Shown in pieces: positions 23,120 to 33,280 of a DNA stretch of 64,000 nt. The notes beneath the pieces were generated by a model, which did not search any database, was not told the DNA's origin, and saw only the letters and a list, made by a program, of their open reading frames with translations. The DNA is from Elephas maximus indicus. Its lineage: Eukaryota; Chordata; Mammalia; Proboscidea; Elephantidae. The stretch's first letter is position 1; every line of letters starts with the position of its first letter. Location of the stretch: NCBI RefSeq assembly GCF_024166365.1, contig NC_064826.1:61955001-62019000 (forward strand), read 5' to 3'. The position numbers and the translations under genes are program-made.

Positions 23120-23200
23120 TCACTCAAGACATTTAATGAGCCCTGTTCTAGGCTTTGAATATATAACAGTGAACAGAAGACCTTACCTTCTGGTTAATTG
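23120..23200 (-). mobile_element. L2 3' end fragment (second copy)
   Basis: Parallel to the fragment at 18420 (CCCTGTTCTAGGCTTTGA then CTTACCTTCTGG), with a small deletion. Confidence 0.65.
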
Positions 23201-23285
23201 TACTGAAAAAACCCATGACTTTGTATAATCAGTAACATAGTCCTAAAATAATGTCTTGATAACTTTATAGCTTTAGAAGTGATTC

Positions 23286-23498
23286 CTGGTGGCCTGATGG
23301 TGCAATTGGTTAAGCACTCGACTACTGGCCAAAAGGCTGGCAGTTCAAACCCACCCAGAGGTGCCTCAGAGGCAGCACTACAGATCTGCTTCTGAAAGGC
23401 CTCAGCCTTCAAAATTCTTTGGAGCAATGCTACTTTGCACACACGGGGTTGCCATGAGTCAGAATCAACTCAATGGCAGCTAACAACACCACCAACAG
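23286..23498 (+). mobile_element. AfroSINE, AAC tail, 11-base TSD
   Basis: Inserted in duplicate block B with AGAAGTGATTC at both ends. Tail GGCAGCTAACAACACCACCA. Confidence 0.93.
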
Positions 23499-25370
23499 AA
23501 GTGATTCATTCTAAATACTATAATAGAACAATCCACTTTTTCTCCATTTCTACCTATTATCTATTTCATTTGGGTTCATTTAGTAATGGATATTGCTGTC
23601 CCAGACAATTTTTTTTTTAAAGTCAAACTTTTTATAATGTAAAAAAAATTTTTTTCTTTATTTGTATAAATGAATAGATACTAATTATATTCTCTGCTGT
23701 CTGAATGTATTTTCTGACTCAGACAACATGGAATTTCAGGAAGTTTTTGAAACTGAGCATAAATATCAAGCATGGTGTTATTAATACTTTTTCTTGGCTT
23801 TGCGTTATTCTCTCTGAGGGCTCCTGTCTTTTTGAATGATGTGCTTAGACTTTCAATTAAATTTACAGATAATATATTTAAGTCTTCCAATTGGTTTATT
23901 TTTAAGAATGAACTTAGTATCCATCAAAGTAGTTTAAATGCATTCCAACAGCTTAATAATATACATGTAGAGGCAGCTGGTCTCGCACCTGTTCCTTAAG
24001 CAGACGTGAGGTGGAATAACTCTCTAGTTGCTAAATAATTGTGGAGAAAATTTAAATGTGTTGTATTTTTATATATCCTATATAATATTTTTATATTCTA
24101 TAAGGTCACATGATGAGAAATTTCTGATTTATGAAATAGATGCATCTGTATTGAGTAACGGTAAAAAACTATATGTATTTTTTCCCTTGGTCTACTTCAG
24201 CAGACAAAATAAGTATAAAATATGCTGTATGTTATTCTGTAAATTGTCATATTTGTCACACGTTGTAGTTAATAACATCACCACTATTAACGGTATTGCT
24301 TTAATACTTTTTATAATAAGAAATTTACGGGCTATCTTTGTAATTTGGCTAATAGTTATAGTAATACTGGTAATATTACATCCCTTATTAAGGCACCTGT
24401 TTTTATTCTTTTATTTCTTTCTTTACAATGATTAAAGATTCAAAATTAAATTTAGAGCATTGATGATTAGTAGTTGTCTCATATGAAAATTAGAAAATTT
24501 GTTGTATAAAAAGGAAATTTCAAGTGTGCAAAAAGGAAAATCACCTGTAATCTCAAGTCCAAATTTACAGCAACATTATTATGGTTATATTCCTTCAGAA
24601 TTTATCTGTGCCTATGTGTACAATGTTATTTAAATTCAAGCTAAATGTAATTGCTGAAGGCTATGAGCCTGAGCCTGTCTTCTCTGTTAAAAAGAGATGC
24701 ATGTAATTTTCCTTTCATAAAAGGTAGATTATTCTGTAATACTATTTTATATGTACTGCTGTCATGAGCATCTTTATTATTAATAATGGTTTGCATTAAT
24801 ATTTTTATATGTATTTGTTATGGGTAACCCAGTGATGTCCACCATGTAGTGCATACCTCTGATTTTAGGTGGTGATGAGATATTTTAGGGTGGTATCCTG
24901 ACCCAGTGTTAAATAACATTGGATAGTATTATAAAAATGTATTACCTTTTCAGTTTTCTTTCAGTCCATCTGTTTATGACAGGTTCAAAGTCGGTTTGAT
25001 GCTGGTATATCCTTAATACCCCTCTAACTCTTGCCTACCTCTGTCATAGCTATCTACTATGACATCATCTAATGAAAATTTTAATAACATCATTTTACTT
25101 TCATTATATTTATTTTTGTTTATCATTTTTTAAAAAAGAATCTAATGACATTGATTTTTAATTTATACAGGGATAAAAAGTTTTCTTTTAAAATAAGTTT
25201 AAAAAAGAAAAATGCTCTGGTTAAAGCATGTTAAGTAAATGATGAGTAAAGGTGGTACTAGGATATGGCAGAAATCTCGCTGGTGATATGTAAATGATTA
25301 AGGGCCAGGAAGCGCTATTGTTTGATGTTTAAGTTATTTCTAAGATTTTCCCCATTATGAACAAGGCTAC

Positions 25371-25538
25371 CAACCAAACCAAACCCCTTGCTGTTGAGTT
25401 GATTTCAACTCATAGCGACCCTAAAGGACAGAGTAGAACTGCCCTGTAGAGTTTCCAAGGAGCGCCTGATGGATTTGAACTGCCGACCTTTTGGTTAGCA
25501 GTTGTAGCACTTAACCATTATGCCACCAGGGTTTCCAG
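25371..25538 (-). mobile_element. AfroSINE, 10-base TSD
   Basis: Flanked by ACAAGGCTAC at 25361-25370 and 25539-25548. Confidence 0.97.
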
Positions 25539-25995
25539 ACAAGGCTACAGTGAGCATTTATGTAGCTAAGTCTTTTTGCACAGGCTAATTAACTTTAGTG
25601 TAAATTAGTAGGAGTCCCCGAAATTCCACAAAGCAAATGCTTATTTGTGTATTCTTGTAATCTCAGATCCAGAGATTACGATCTCACCAAATAGTGAGTG
25701 AGAGTGAGTGCCTATTTTCTCTTCCTCTAAACAACTCTGGGCTAGTTTTCTTTGTATGTGGCATTTCCAGTTCTTACTTTTCAATATTTGAATAACATTA
25801 ATTCAGGAACACCTAGTCTCTTTGCAATTCAATTGTTATATTAAAGATCATTAATAGTTGTCCTTTATTTTGTAGTTTTTTTTATTTAGTAATAGTTTGA
25901 TCTTTTAAAGAGTTTGTCTCCAAAGCTGCTTTTTTCTTAGTGGTAATATGGAAAAATTATCTTTGATGATAGTGGCAATTTCTTTTGTTCTCTAG

Positions 25996-26253
25996 CTTGC
26001 CCAGTTTCGACAAAGGAAAGCTCAATCTGATGGGCAGAATCCTTCCAAGAAACAGAAAAAAAAGAGGAAAACCTCAAGCAGTAAACAAGATGTGTCAGCC
26101 TATCCAGCCATGAATACTGAGCAGTCACAGACTGATGAGATGTACATAGATAGTTCTCAGAGAGTAGGATCAGCTGGGACTCCTGAATCCACAGGAGTGA
26201 GAGCTTTACCCAGTGGAGAAATAGTCAAGCATGACGAGGTCTTCTCTGTTGAA
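25996..26253 (+). CDS. AKAP9: AKAP9 coding exon 2
   Basis: Encodes residues 17-102, phase 0 at both ends, with acceptor TCTCTAG and donor GTAAGT. It begins LAQFRQRKAQSDGQ and holds the basic run KKQKKKRKTSSSK at residues 34-46. In yotiao the region around residues 29-46 is known to contact the potassium channel KCNQ1, and Ser43 (in RKTS) is a known PKA site. Both the serine and its basic context are preserved here. Residues 47-102 are polar, acidic and more diverged from human than the rest, as expected for a linker. Confidence 0.95.
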
Positions 26254-26439
26254 GTAAGTATTCATTCAGACATCTAAACATTATAGTTCTAAATGGAAAG
26301 TTGTAATGACAACACTTAGCACCCTGTGCAATTTGATAATGGTTTTGTTTCCCTTTGAAAGTTTCAATAGGGTGGTAACTAAACAACGATGCTTAAAACA
26401 TTCAACAACCTCTGCAAGAGAGTTTTGTGAGCTTGATTC

Positions 26440-26590
26440 ACCAAACCTTTATGGAGCAGCTGTAGTATGCTATGCACCAAGGATACAAAGAGGAATATGA
26501 CAGTCTCTGCTCTTTTGTAAAATAAGTCTAGTGGGGAAGGCAGATATAAAGATATGCAGTGTGCTCTGATTAGAGCTAGGTTTAATAGCA
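26440..26590 (-). mobile_element. L2-like 3' fragment
   Basis: Weak resemblance to the same L2 3' region (GCACCAAGGATACAAAGAGG, CTAGTGGGGAAGGCAGATAT). Confidence 0.4.
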
Positions 26591-26649
26591 TACCTGGTTT
26601 CTACCCACTATATGCCAGTAGCACTTCCTCCCGCACCCCGTTGTGAAAA

Positions 26650-26786
26650 CTCAAAATGTCCCCCAAACCCAAAAACAAACCCATTGCTGTGAGTCAATTC
26701 AGACTCACAGCGACCCTGTATGTCCAAGCATTACCAAATGTCCCCGGGGCCACGACATCGTCTCTAGTCGAGAAGCACTAGTCTGA
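26650..26786 (-). mobile_element. MER20-like fragment, split by a SINE tail
   Basis: AAATGTCCCC followed by CTAGTCGAGAAGCACTAG recalls a MER20 end. The AfroSINE tail at 26664-26735 interrupts it with a 10-base duplication. Confidence 0.45.
26664..26735 (-). mobile_element. AfroSINE tail, 5'-truncated, 10-base TSD
   Basis: Only the last 70 bases are present, flanked by AAATGTCCCC at 26654-26663 and 26736-26745. Confidence 0.75.
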
Positions 26787-27461
26787 TACAAAGAGGAATT
26801 TTTTGCCACAAGAGTGCTCTGATTAATTTCTCAGCTAACTCAATTTTATCATAGGCCTTTCTGTGTATACAGATATCTTTTGCCTTGCTATTCTCCAGAA
26901 TTTTAAAAAGAGGAAATATTCTATCAAAATATCTGGAAACAGCCTTCTTCTGGTTGTCAAACCTCAAAATTAGGAAAATATATGTCAGACATTTTAATTG
27001 GGTATGTTTCAACCCGAAATTAAAGTTAGGCATTTTCTATAATCCCAGTGTATTTTATGCAGTGTTGCCTGGGTCTATAAGAGCCAGATAAAGCCCTTTC
27101 TTTCTAGAATGAGGATCCCAAGTAGATCTATAATCAGGAGATGTAATTCAGTCAGCAACTACAGCATGTCATAGCTGTAGCTTCACAATGGCATTTTATT
27201 CCAGTTTTACCCAATATTAACTGCAAGTCACATCTAGCAAAGTTCTATAATCTGTAACATATAAAAGTAGAAATCAGCAAAGTGTAGAATAGTTGCCCCT
27301 TGCCTCAGTGTTTTCCAGTCAGCATACAGCAGTGTACCATAGTATATGGTGGCACTGTGCCACCAGTTATTGGTCTCCTTTGCTTTCGTGGTGAATGGGC
27401 AGGTAGTGCCTCAGGTAAGCAGATTATTTTAGAGCTCCATAGTCCCTCTAGTGTGCCATAA

Positions 27462-27640
27462 ACCAAACCAGTTGCCGTTGAAACTTATGTCGACCCCATG
27501 TATGTCAATAGAACTGTGCTCCATAGGCTTTTCAGTAGCTGGTTTTTTGGAAATAGATCACCAGGCCTTCCTTCTTAGATGCCTGTGGGTAGAGTCAAAC
27601 CACTAACCTTTTGGTTAGCAACCTAGAGTGTTAGAGCTTC
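27462..27640 (-). mobile_element. AfroSINE subfamily
   Basis: CAGTTGCCGTTGAAAC, CCATGTATGTCAATAGAACT, AGATCACCAGGCCTTCC; a distinct subfamily whose body differs from the main one. Confidence 0.85.
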
Positions 27641-27704
27641 AGTTATATTTGCTGCAATTAAAGGCAAATTTGAAATTCAGAAACATAAGGAGTACTGCTT
27701 TAAA

Positions 27705-27800
27705 AAAATTATTGTTATTGAGGTATAATTTACATGAGATAAAATTAATCCCCTTTAGCCATAAAGTTTAGCAAATTTGAAATCATTAATTTATTTTCAA
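27705..27800 (-). mobile_element. L1 scrap
   Basis: TTATTGAGGTATAATTTACA is a typical complement-strand piece of an old L1 3' UTR. Confidence 0.6.
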
Positions 27801-28475
27801 ATATTGAATCAGCATGCATCCCTAGAATAAACCTGTAAAATGAGATTCTTAGATGAGATGAGACAAGGTGAACAGTGAAAGAGCACTTTTGGAGTAAATC
27901 TGGATTTGGTCCTTGACTCTTGTTACTATTGCTAACTTACTAGTTGAGAGGAGCTTGGAAAAGCCGCTCACTTTGTATCTGAATCCCAGGGCTGTGAGGA
28001 TGACACAAGAATGTTTTTGAAAGTGCTTTGTAAACTGCAGAAGTGTTGTCATTTTTTCTTCAAATTATTACTTTTCCAGCATCAAGATCTGATGATGATT
28101 CTTTTTGAAGAAGTTCAACTTTTCTGACAGTAACATTTTAGGGCTTTCTTTTTTAAACATAGGAATGGGCATTAGAAGAATGGTGTCTCATTTGGTGCTT
28201 CTGGCTTAGGAGCGATATGTAGTATATACAAGATGCTATGAGAAAGTACTTCCTTGATACCTTTGTATTTAGAAAATACCAAGTGATATATGTGTAATTC
28301 ATCCATTGTAATTCATAATTGTTAAATTTTTTAAATTTTGAATAATTTTTACTAGTTTTCTAGCAATATTTATGTGAGTTTTCTACCATATGTTACCAAC
28401 AGCAATGGCTTAATAAAGTATGATAGTTAAAAAGAGAAAAGGTCAGATTATAATTTGTTTTTACTTTTATTTTAG

Positions 28476-28520
28476 CCGGAAAGTGAAATTTCAACTACAG
28501 CAGATGATTATAGTTCAGAG
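28476..28520 (+). CDS. AKAP9: AKAP9 coding exon 3 (15 codons)
   Basis: Encodes residues 103-117 (PESEISTTADDYSSE), in phase 0 at both ends. The acceptor is TTTTAG after a T-rich tract and the donor is GTAAGA. It matches the human segment ending STTADDCSSE, with Tyr in place of Cys. It is too short for ORF searches and was found by homology and splice signals. Skipping it would keep the frame. Confidence 0.93.
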
Positions 28521-28906
28521 GTAAGAATAAGTAAAATTATGATTTCAAATGTTGTACATTAAATTGATACTTTATACTGTTGCCGAAATTATTATCTATT
28601 GTTGATAGTTTATTTCTTGAAACTCACATGCTTCTACTGTGTTTTATAAATATGTTATTAGTATAATGTAATTTAATAAAAGCAACTGGAAAACCTGAAG
28701 ATTATCTTTTACTGATAGATCATTTTTCCAGATTGTTAGCTAAGTATAATATCTGTTTGAATGGCATACTGCTTAGTTACATAGAGATCCTGCTTCAGTT
28801 TCTGAGATAGCCTTTGATACTGAGTTTCCAGGATACATGACCATTATAAGGTATCTATGTTGAAGACAGTAAAAATTTCATAATTTAGGATATTTCATTT
28901 TGAGTA

Positions 28907-29427
28907 CAGGCAGTCCCCAGATTACGAACATCTGACTTAAGGATAACTCTTACTTGCCCTTTAATGTTATGTAGGTTTGCCTTCGCTTGGAAGAAAATGA
29001 ACCAACTCCTACTTGCAACAAATTCTTGGTCATAATCACCTTCACTTGGAGTACATGCAGCTTTTAAGTCATTGAAAAGACTTCAAGCCTTTTCTTGCAC
29101 TAACCAAAACCAAATCCACTGCTGTCAAGTTGTTTCCAACTCCTAGTGACCCTACAGGGCAGAGTAAAACTGCCTCATAGGGCTTTCAAGGCCGTAAACC
29201 TTTACTGAAGTAGACTGCCACATCTTTCTCCCTCAGCGCGGCTGGTGGGTTAAACATCGGCCTTTTGGTTAGCCGCGGAGTGCTTTAGTCACTGTGCCAC
29301 CAGGTTCCTCTTCTTGAACTAAAGTAAGGTTAACTAAGAACCCTATGCACCTGTTCCAACTTACCTACACATTCGACTTAAAGACACAGTTAGAAACAGA
29401 TCTTGTTCATAACCTGGAGGCTGCCTA
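28907..29427. mobile_element. Tigger-like (Tc1/mariner) MITE with a SINE inside
   Basis: Terminal inverted repeats: CAGGCAGTCCCCAGATTACG at the left, and GTTCATAACCTGGAGGCTGC at the right, which is the imperfect complement. TA flanks each end (28905-28906 and 29428-29429), as Tc1/mariner elements require. The AfroSINE at 29104-29310 is nested within it. Confidence 0.75.
29104..29310 (-). mobile_element. AfroSINE nested in the Tigger-like MITE
   Basis: Flanks TTCTTGCACTAA (29092-29103) and TTCTTGAACTAA (29311-29322) are an 11/12 TSD. Confidence 0.95.
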
Positions 29428-30294
29428 TAATGCTTTTTACAAATGCTTGAGCTGTAGTTAAAATTATACTAATTTGTTTATTGAAATTAATATTGCAAGA
29501 GTGATTTTTATTCTCAGTGATAAAATATAGGCACTGACCACTTTAAGAAATACCATTTTATGTGTTCGTAATAAGCATGTGTCATTTTGTTATTTTTTTC
29601 TTATTCTTTTAGATTATTATTTCTTTGGTCCAGCATTTGAGTACCTGGAAAACTAGAACTTATTCTGAATGGTTCAACAACCCAGTTTATTCCATAAAGT
29701 CTCAATTTATTGTAGGTTCCTAATAGAAAACAAAATCTCATGGTCTTAAATGGACATGTTACTCTTACAGAGTACTAATGGGAGCAAAAACTTTGACACT
29801 CGAAAAGTTTAGCATGTTTGAAAGCAGGGAATATACTTATTAATAATCTGGGAAAATTATGAACCAACGTTAAATGCGTAAATTGTTGCCTGATTCGGGC
29901 TATGTAGAGTTGCCGCTACAGAAAGTAGCTGGATTTAAAATCACAGCTTACGATTCAGAGGGTCTGCCCTTGGGAGTTTAAATTTGGGGCTCATATCTGA
30001 AAACACTGTTTTTGTCTTTCTGTAATACCTTAATTTTTACAGCTTATCTTTCTTGATTGACAGTTTCAGATTCCTTGGTGCTTGAACTGTGTTACCTAGG
30101 TCTTTGGGGTACCTTCAGGACTCCACAAAGTCAATTTTTTTCTTTACATCAAAGTGAAGTTTTTATATGCCAAGTGGCCATAGGTCAGATCATGCCATAC
30201 ATAGCCATAAAATTTGGTTAAAATTTATAAAGCCATTTTTTTGCGTTAGAGTAACAGATCAAAATTTAGTTTTATTTATATATATATTTTTAAA

Positions 30295-30490
30295 AGGAGC
30301 CCTGCTGTTTTGTGGTTAAGTGCTAATTGAAAGGTTGGCTGTTCAAACTCACTAGCTACTCTGCAGCAGAAAGATGTAGGTGGCAGTATGCTTCTGTAAA
30401 GATTAGAGCCTTGGACACCCTATGGGGCAGTTCTACTTTGTCCTGTCAGGTCACTGTGAGTCGCAATTGATTCGATGGCAACAAGTTTTT
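30295..30490 (+). mobile_element. AfroSINE
   Basis: AGGAGCCCTGCTGTTTTGTG to TCGATGGCAACAAGTTTTT. Confidence 0.9.
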
Positions 30491-30569
30491 AAGTTTTATA
30501 TTTAAAAAGCTAATGACCTCAAAAGATGCTGATTTTCAGGTTCTCTTAATATTGGGATTCTTGTTACAT

Positions 30570-30735
30570 TGGAAACCCTGGTGGTGTAGTGGTTAAGTGC
30601 CACGGCTGCTAACCAAAAGGTCAGCAGTTCGAATCCACCAGGCGCTCCTTGAAAACTCTATGGAGCAGTTCTACTCTGCACTATAGGGTCACTATGAATC
30701 AGAATCAACTTGACGGCAATGGGTTTGGTTTAGTT
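30570..30735 (+). mobile_element. AfroSINE, short TSD
   Basis: AAACCCTGGTGGTGTAGTGG to GGCAATGGGTTTGGTT. TTGTTACA occurs at 30561-30568 and 30736-30743. Confidence 0.95.
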
Positions 30736-31837
30736 TTGTTACACTAAGATACTCTTTTCCAAAATTTTTTAAGATTAAAAATTGGTGGGGATTGTGAGTC
30801 CAGAAAAATATATTGAAACTGTGTATCTGTGATACCCAGTAAATATGATAGATTTCAAAGTAAGTTAGATGTAGTACTTAAATATAATCCCTACAGATAA
30901 AATTTAGAGTAGTATTTTTCATACTTACTGAACATGGTTCACAGTAAGAAATACATTTTAGGTACTTATATATATGTAATATATAGTTACATATATTTGT
31001 ATAGCTATATGCATGAATAGTTTTGTACATGAATATATGTATAATTTCAAACAAAATTTGGTGAAAAATACCCCTGCTATATGAAATATACTCTGCTATT
31101 TTCTTTTTTTAATGGTGATCACAAAAACTAAATTGATTTACTGACTTCAAGTTTGAAAAGCATGACTTAGAAGATTATATTGAAAACATATAATTATAGA
31201 ATAATTTTTTACAGATTTGACCGAATTTAAATCGTAACCCTAGGAATATATATGTAGGGCCTGAATCCACAATAGATTATATTTTCAGAAATTCACATGT
31301 ATTCACCATGTCTAGAGAAAACATAGCAGAAAAATTGATAGTTTGTAAAGTGTTTGATGATGCCTCATAAAGGTTGCTGAGATTGATACTGGTGGGCTAG
31401 CTTTGAAGTTTTCAGCTGCTCCATCTAATGAGCAGACTGGCTTGACTGAACTAGAATTACAGAGGACTTCAGGCTATATTCACCCTTTCAGGAGGTAGAA
31501 GAATCATCACCAGGGCAAATTTACAACCCAAGAAATAAGTCTCACACTGTAATACTTTTCCTAATGGAACTATAAGGAATTCTCTCTCAGTAATACCAAA
31601 AAAAAAAAAAAAAATGAGATTCCTTTCTGGGCAATGCATACCTTAATAACTTTACTCCAAATGACAGATTTGCAAAGTTTAATACTGTTAGTGTTCCTAG
31701 TTTATATTTGAGTATTCTAAAATTTTGGAATCATAATTTTAATCATAGATCAAATAATGGTCTTATATTTTTCCTAAACATCACTGTCATTTTTCTAGTA
31801 TGTAGGGAAATAAGATGATACTAAAAGAATGAGGCTT

Positions 31838-33050
31838 TTCATCATTCAAATAGATGTATGCACACTCATGTTCATTGAAACATTGTTCACAATAGCAAAA
31901 AGATAGAAACAACCTGGATGTCCATCAACAGATGGTTGGATAAACAAACTATGGTACATACACACAGTGGAGCACTATGTAATGATAAAGAACAATGATG
32001 AATCTGTGAAGCATCTCACAACATGGATGAATCTGGAGGGCATTATGCTGAGTGAAATAAGTCAGTCACAAAAGGACAAATATTGTATGAGACCAGTACT
32101 GTAAAAACTCATGGTAAAGGTTTACACACGAAAAGAAACAATCTTTGATGGTTACGAGGGAGGGAAGGGGTGCGGATGAAAAACACTAAATAAAGAATAG
32201 ATAAATGGTAACTTTGGTGAAGGGTAAGACAGTACACAGTACTGGGGAAGGCAGCACATCTTTTCCAAGGCAAGATCATGGAAGCTCCGTAGACACATCC
32301 AAGCTCCCTGAGGGACTAAATTACTGGGCTGAGGGCTGTGGGGACTATGATCTCGAGAAACATCTAGCTCAATTGACATAACATAGTTTGTAAAGAAAAT
32401 GTTCTGCATTCTACTTAGGTGAGTAGTGTCTGGGGTCTTAAAAGCTTGTGAGTGGCCGTCTAAGATTCTCTACCGTTCCCACCCTGTCTGGTGCAAGGGA
32501 GAATGAAGAAGACTAAAGACAAAGGAAAGATTAGTCCAAAGGACTAATGGACCACAACTACTACAGCTTCCACCAGACTTGAGTCTAGCACAACTAGATG
32601 ATGCCGGGCTACCACCACTGACTGCTCTGACAGGAATCACAATAGAGGGTCCCGGGCAGAGCTAGAGAAAAATACAGAACAAAATTCTAACTCACAGAAA
32701 AAAAAACCAGACTTACTGACCTGACAGTCTAGAGAAACCCCAATAATATGGCTCCTGGATACTGTTTTAGCCCAGTAATGAAGTCACTCCTGAGGTTCAC
32801 CCTTCTGCCAAAGATTAAACAGGCCCATAAAACAAAATGAGACTAAATGGGTACAGTAGCCCAGGGGCAAGGACTAGAAGGCAGGAGGGAACGGGAAGGC
32901 TGGTAATAGTGAACCCAAGGTCGAGAAGGGGAGATTGTTGACATGTCATGAGGTTGGTAACCACTGTCACAAAACAATATGTGTACTAATTGTTGAATGA
33001 GAAGCTAGTTTGTTATTTGTAAACCTTCATCTAAAGTACAGTTGAAAAAA
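31838..33050 (+). mobile_element. 5'-truncated L1 with poly-A and target-site duplication
   Basis: Starts in the last part of ORF2 (CAATAGCAAAAAGATAGAAA), crosses a 3' UTR of about 900 bases and ends in a short poly-A at 33045-33054. The flanks AAAGAATGAGGCTTT (about 31823) and AAAAAGTGAGGCTTT (about 33050) are a likely target-site duplication. Its 3' UTR recurs at 5427, 37775, 39835 and 51958. Confidence 0.88.
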
Positions 33051-33059
33051 AAAAGTGAG

Positions 33060-33280
33060 GCTTTGGAGCCACAAGTTCCTATGTTCAGATTTCAGCTTCA
33101 TTTCCTGTGAGCTATATAAACTTGGGCATGCCACCTAAACTCTGAAGTATAGTTTTCTTACCTGGAGTAAGATATTACTGGAGTAATAATATTAACCTCA
33201 TGGGGCAGCTATGAGAATTATTTGAGGATATTTAGTACAGTGTTTGGCATATAATAGGTATTCAGCAAAGCTTGGTTCTT
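33060..33280 (+). mobile_element. MIR SINE
   Basis: Diverged MIR in sense (GGAGCCACAAGTTCCTATGT, CTTGGGCATGCCACCTAAAC, GGTATTCAGCAAAGC). It adjoins the L1 that ends at 33050. Confidence 0.65.

Larger units (their letters stand above)
23050..23665 (+). repeat. Duplicated intron block, copy B (with a later SINE)
   Basis: Same order as copy A at 18340-18765, but an AfroSINE (23286-23498) is inserted, flanked by AGAAGTGATTC on both sides. Confidence 0.75.
4080..25995 (+). other. AKAP9: AKAP9 intron 1 (21.9 kb)
   Basis: Runs from GTAGGA to TCTCTAG. Outside the repeats listed separately, I see no gene or exon in 4210-5290, 5830-6590, 7090-7760, 7950-8670, 8840-9790, 9960-10018, 10465-11965, 12130-12765, 15670-16377, 17150-18340, 19600-20356, 21310-22190 or 23670-25360. 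These stretches are AT-rich and noncoding, and any open frames there are short and without family resemblance. The first intron being much the longest is usual for vertebrate genes. Confidence 0.85.
26254..28475 (+). other. AKAP9: AKAP9 intron 2
   Basis: GTAAGT to TTTTAG. Holds an L2-like stretch, a MER20-like fragment split by a SINE tail, an AfroSINE and an L1 scrap. I recognise nothing in 26786-27460 or 27800-28475. Confidence 0.85.

Noticed and set aside
24028..24435. Open frame of 135 codons rich in Ile, Leu and Phe
   Set aside because: Composition follows the AT-rich intron; no family resemblance or splice sites.
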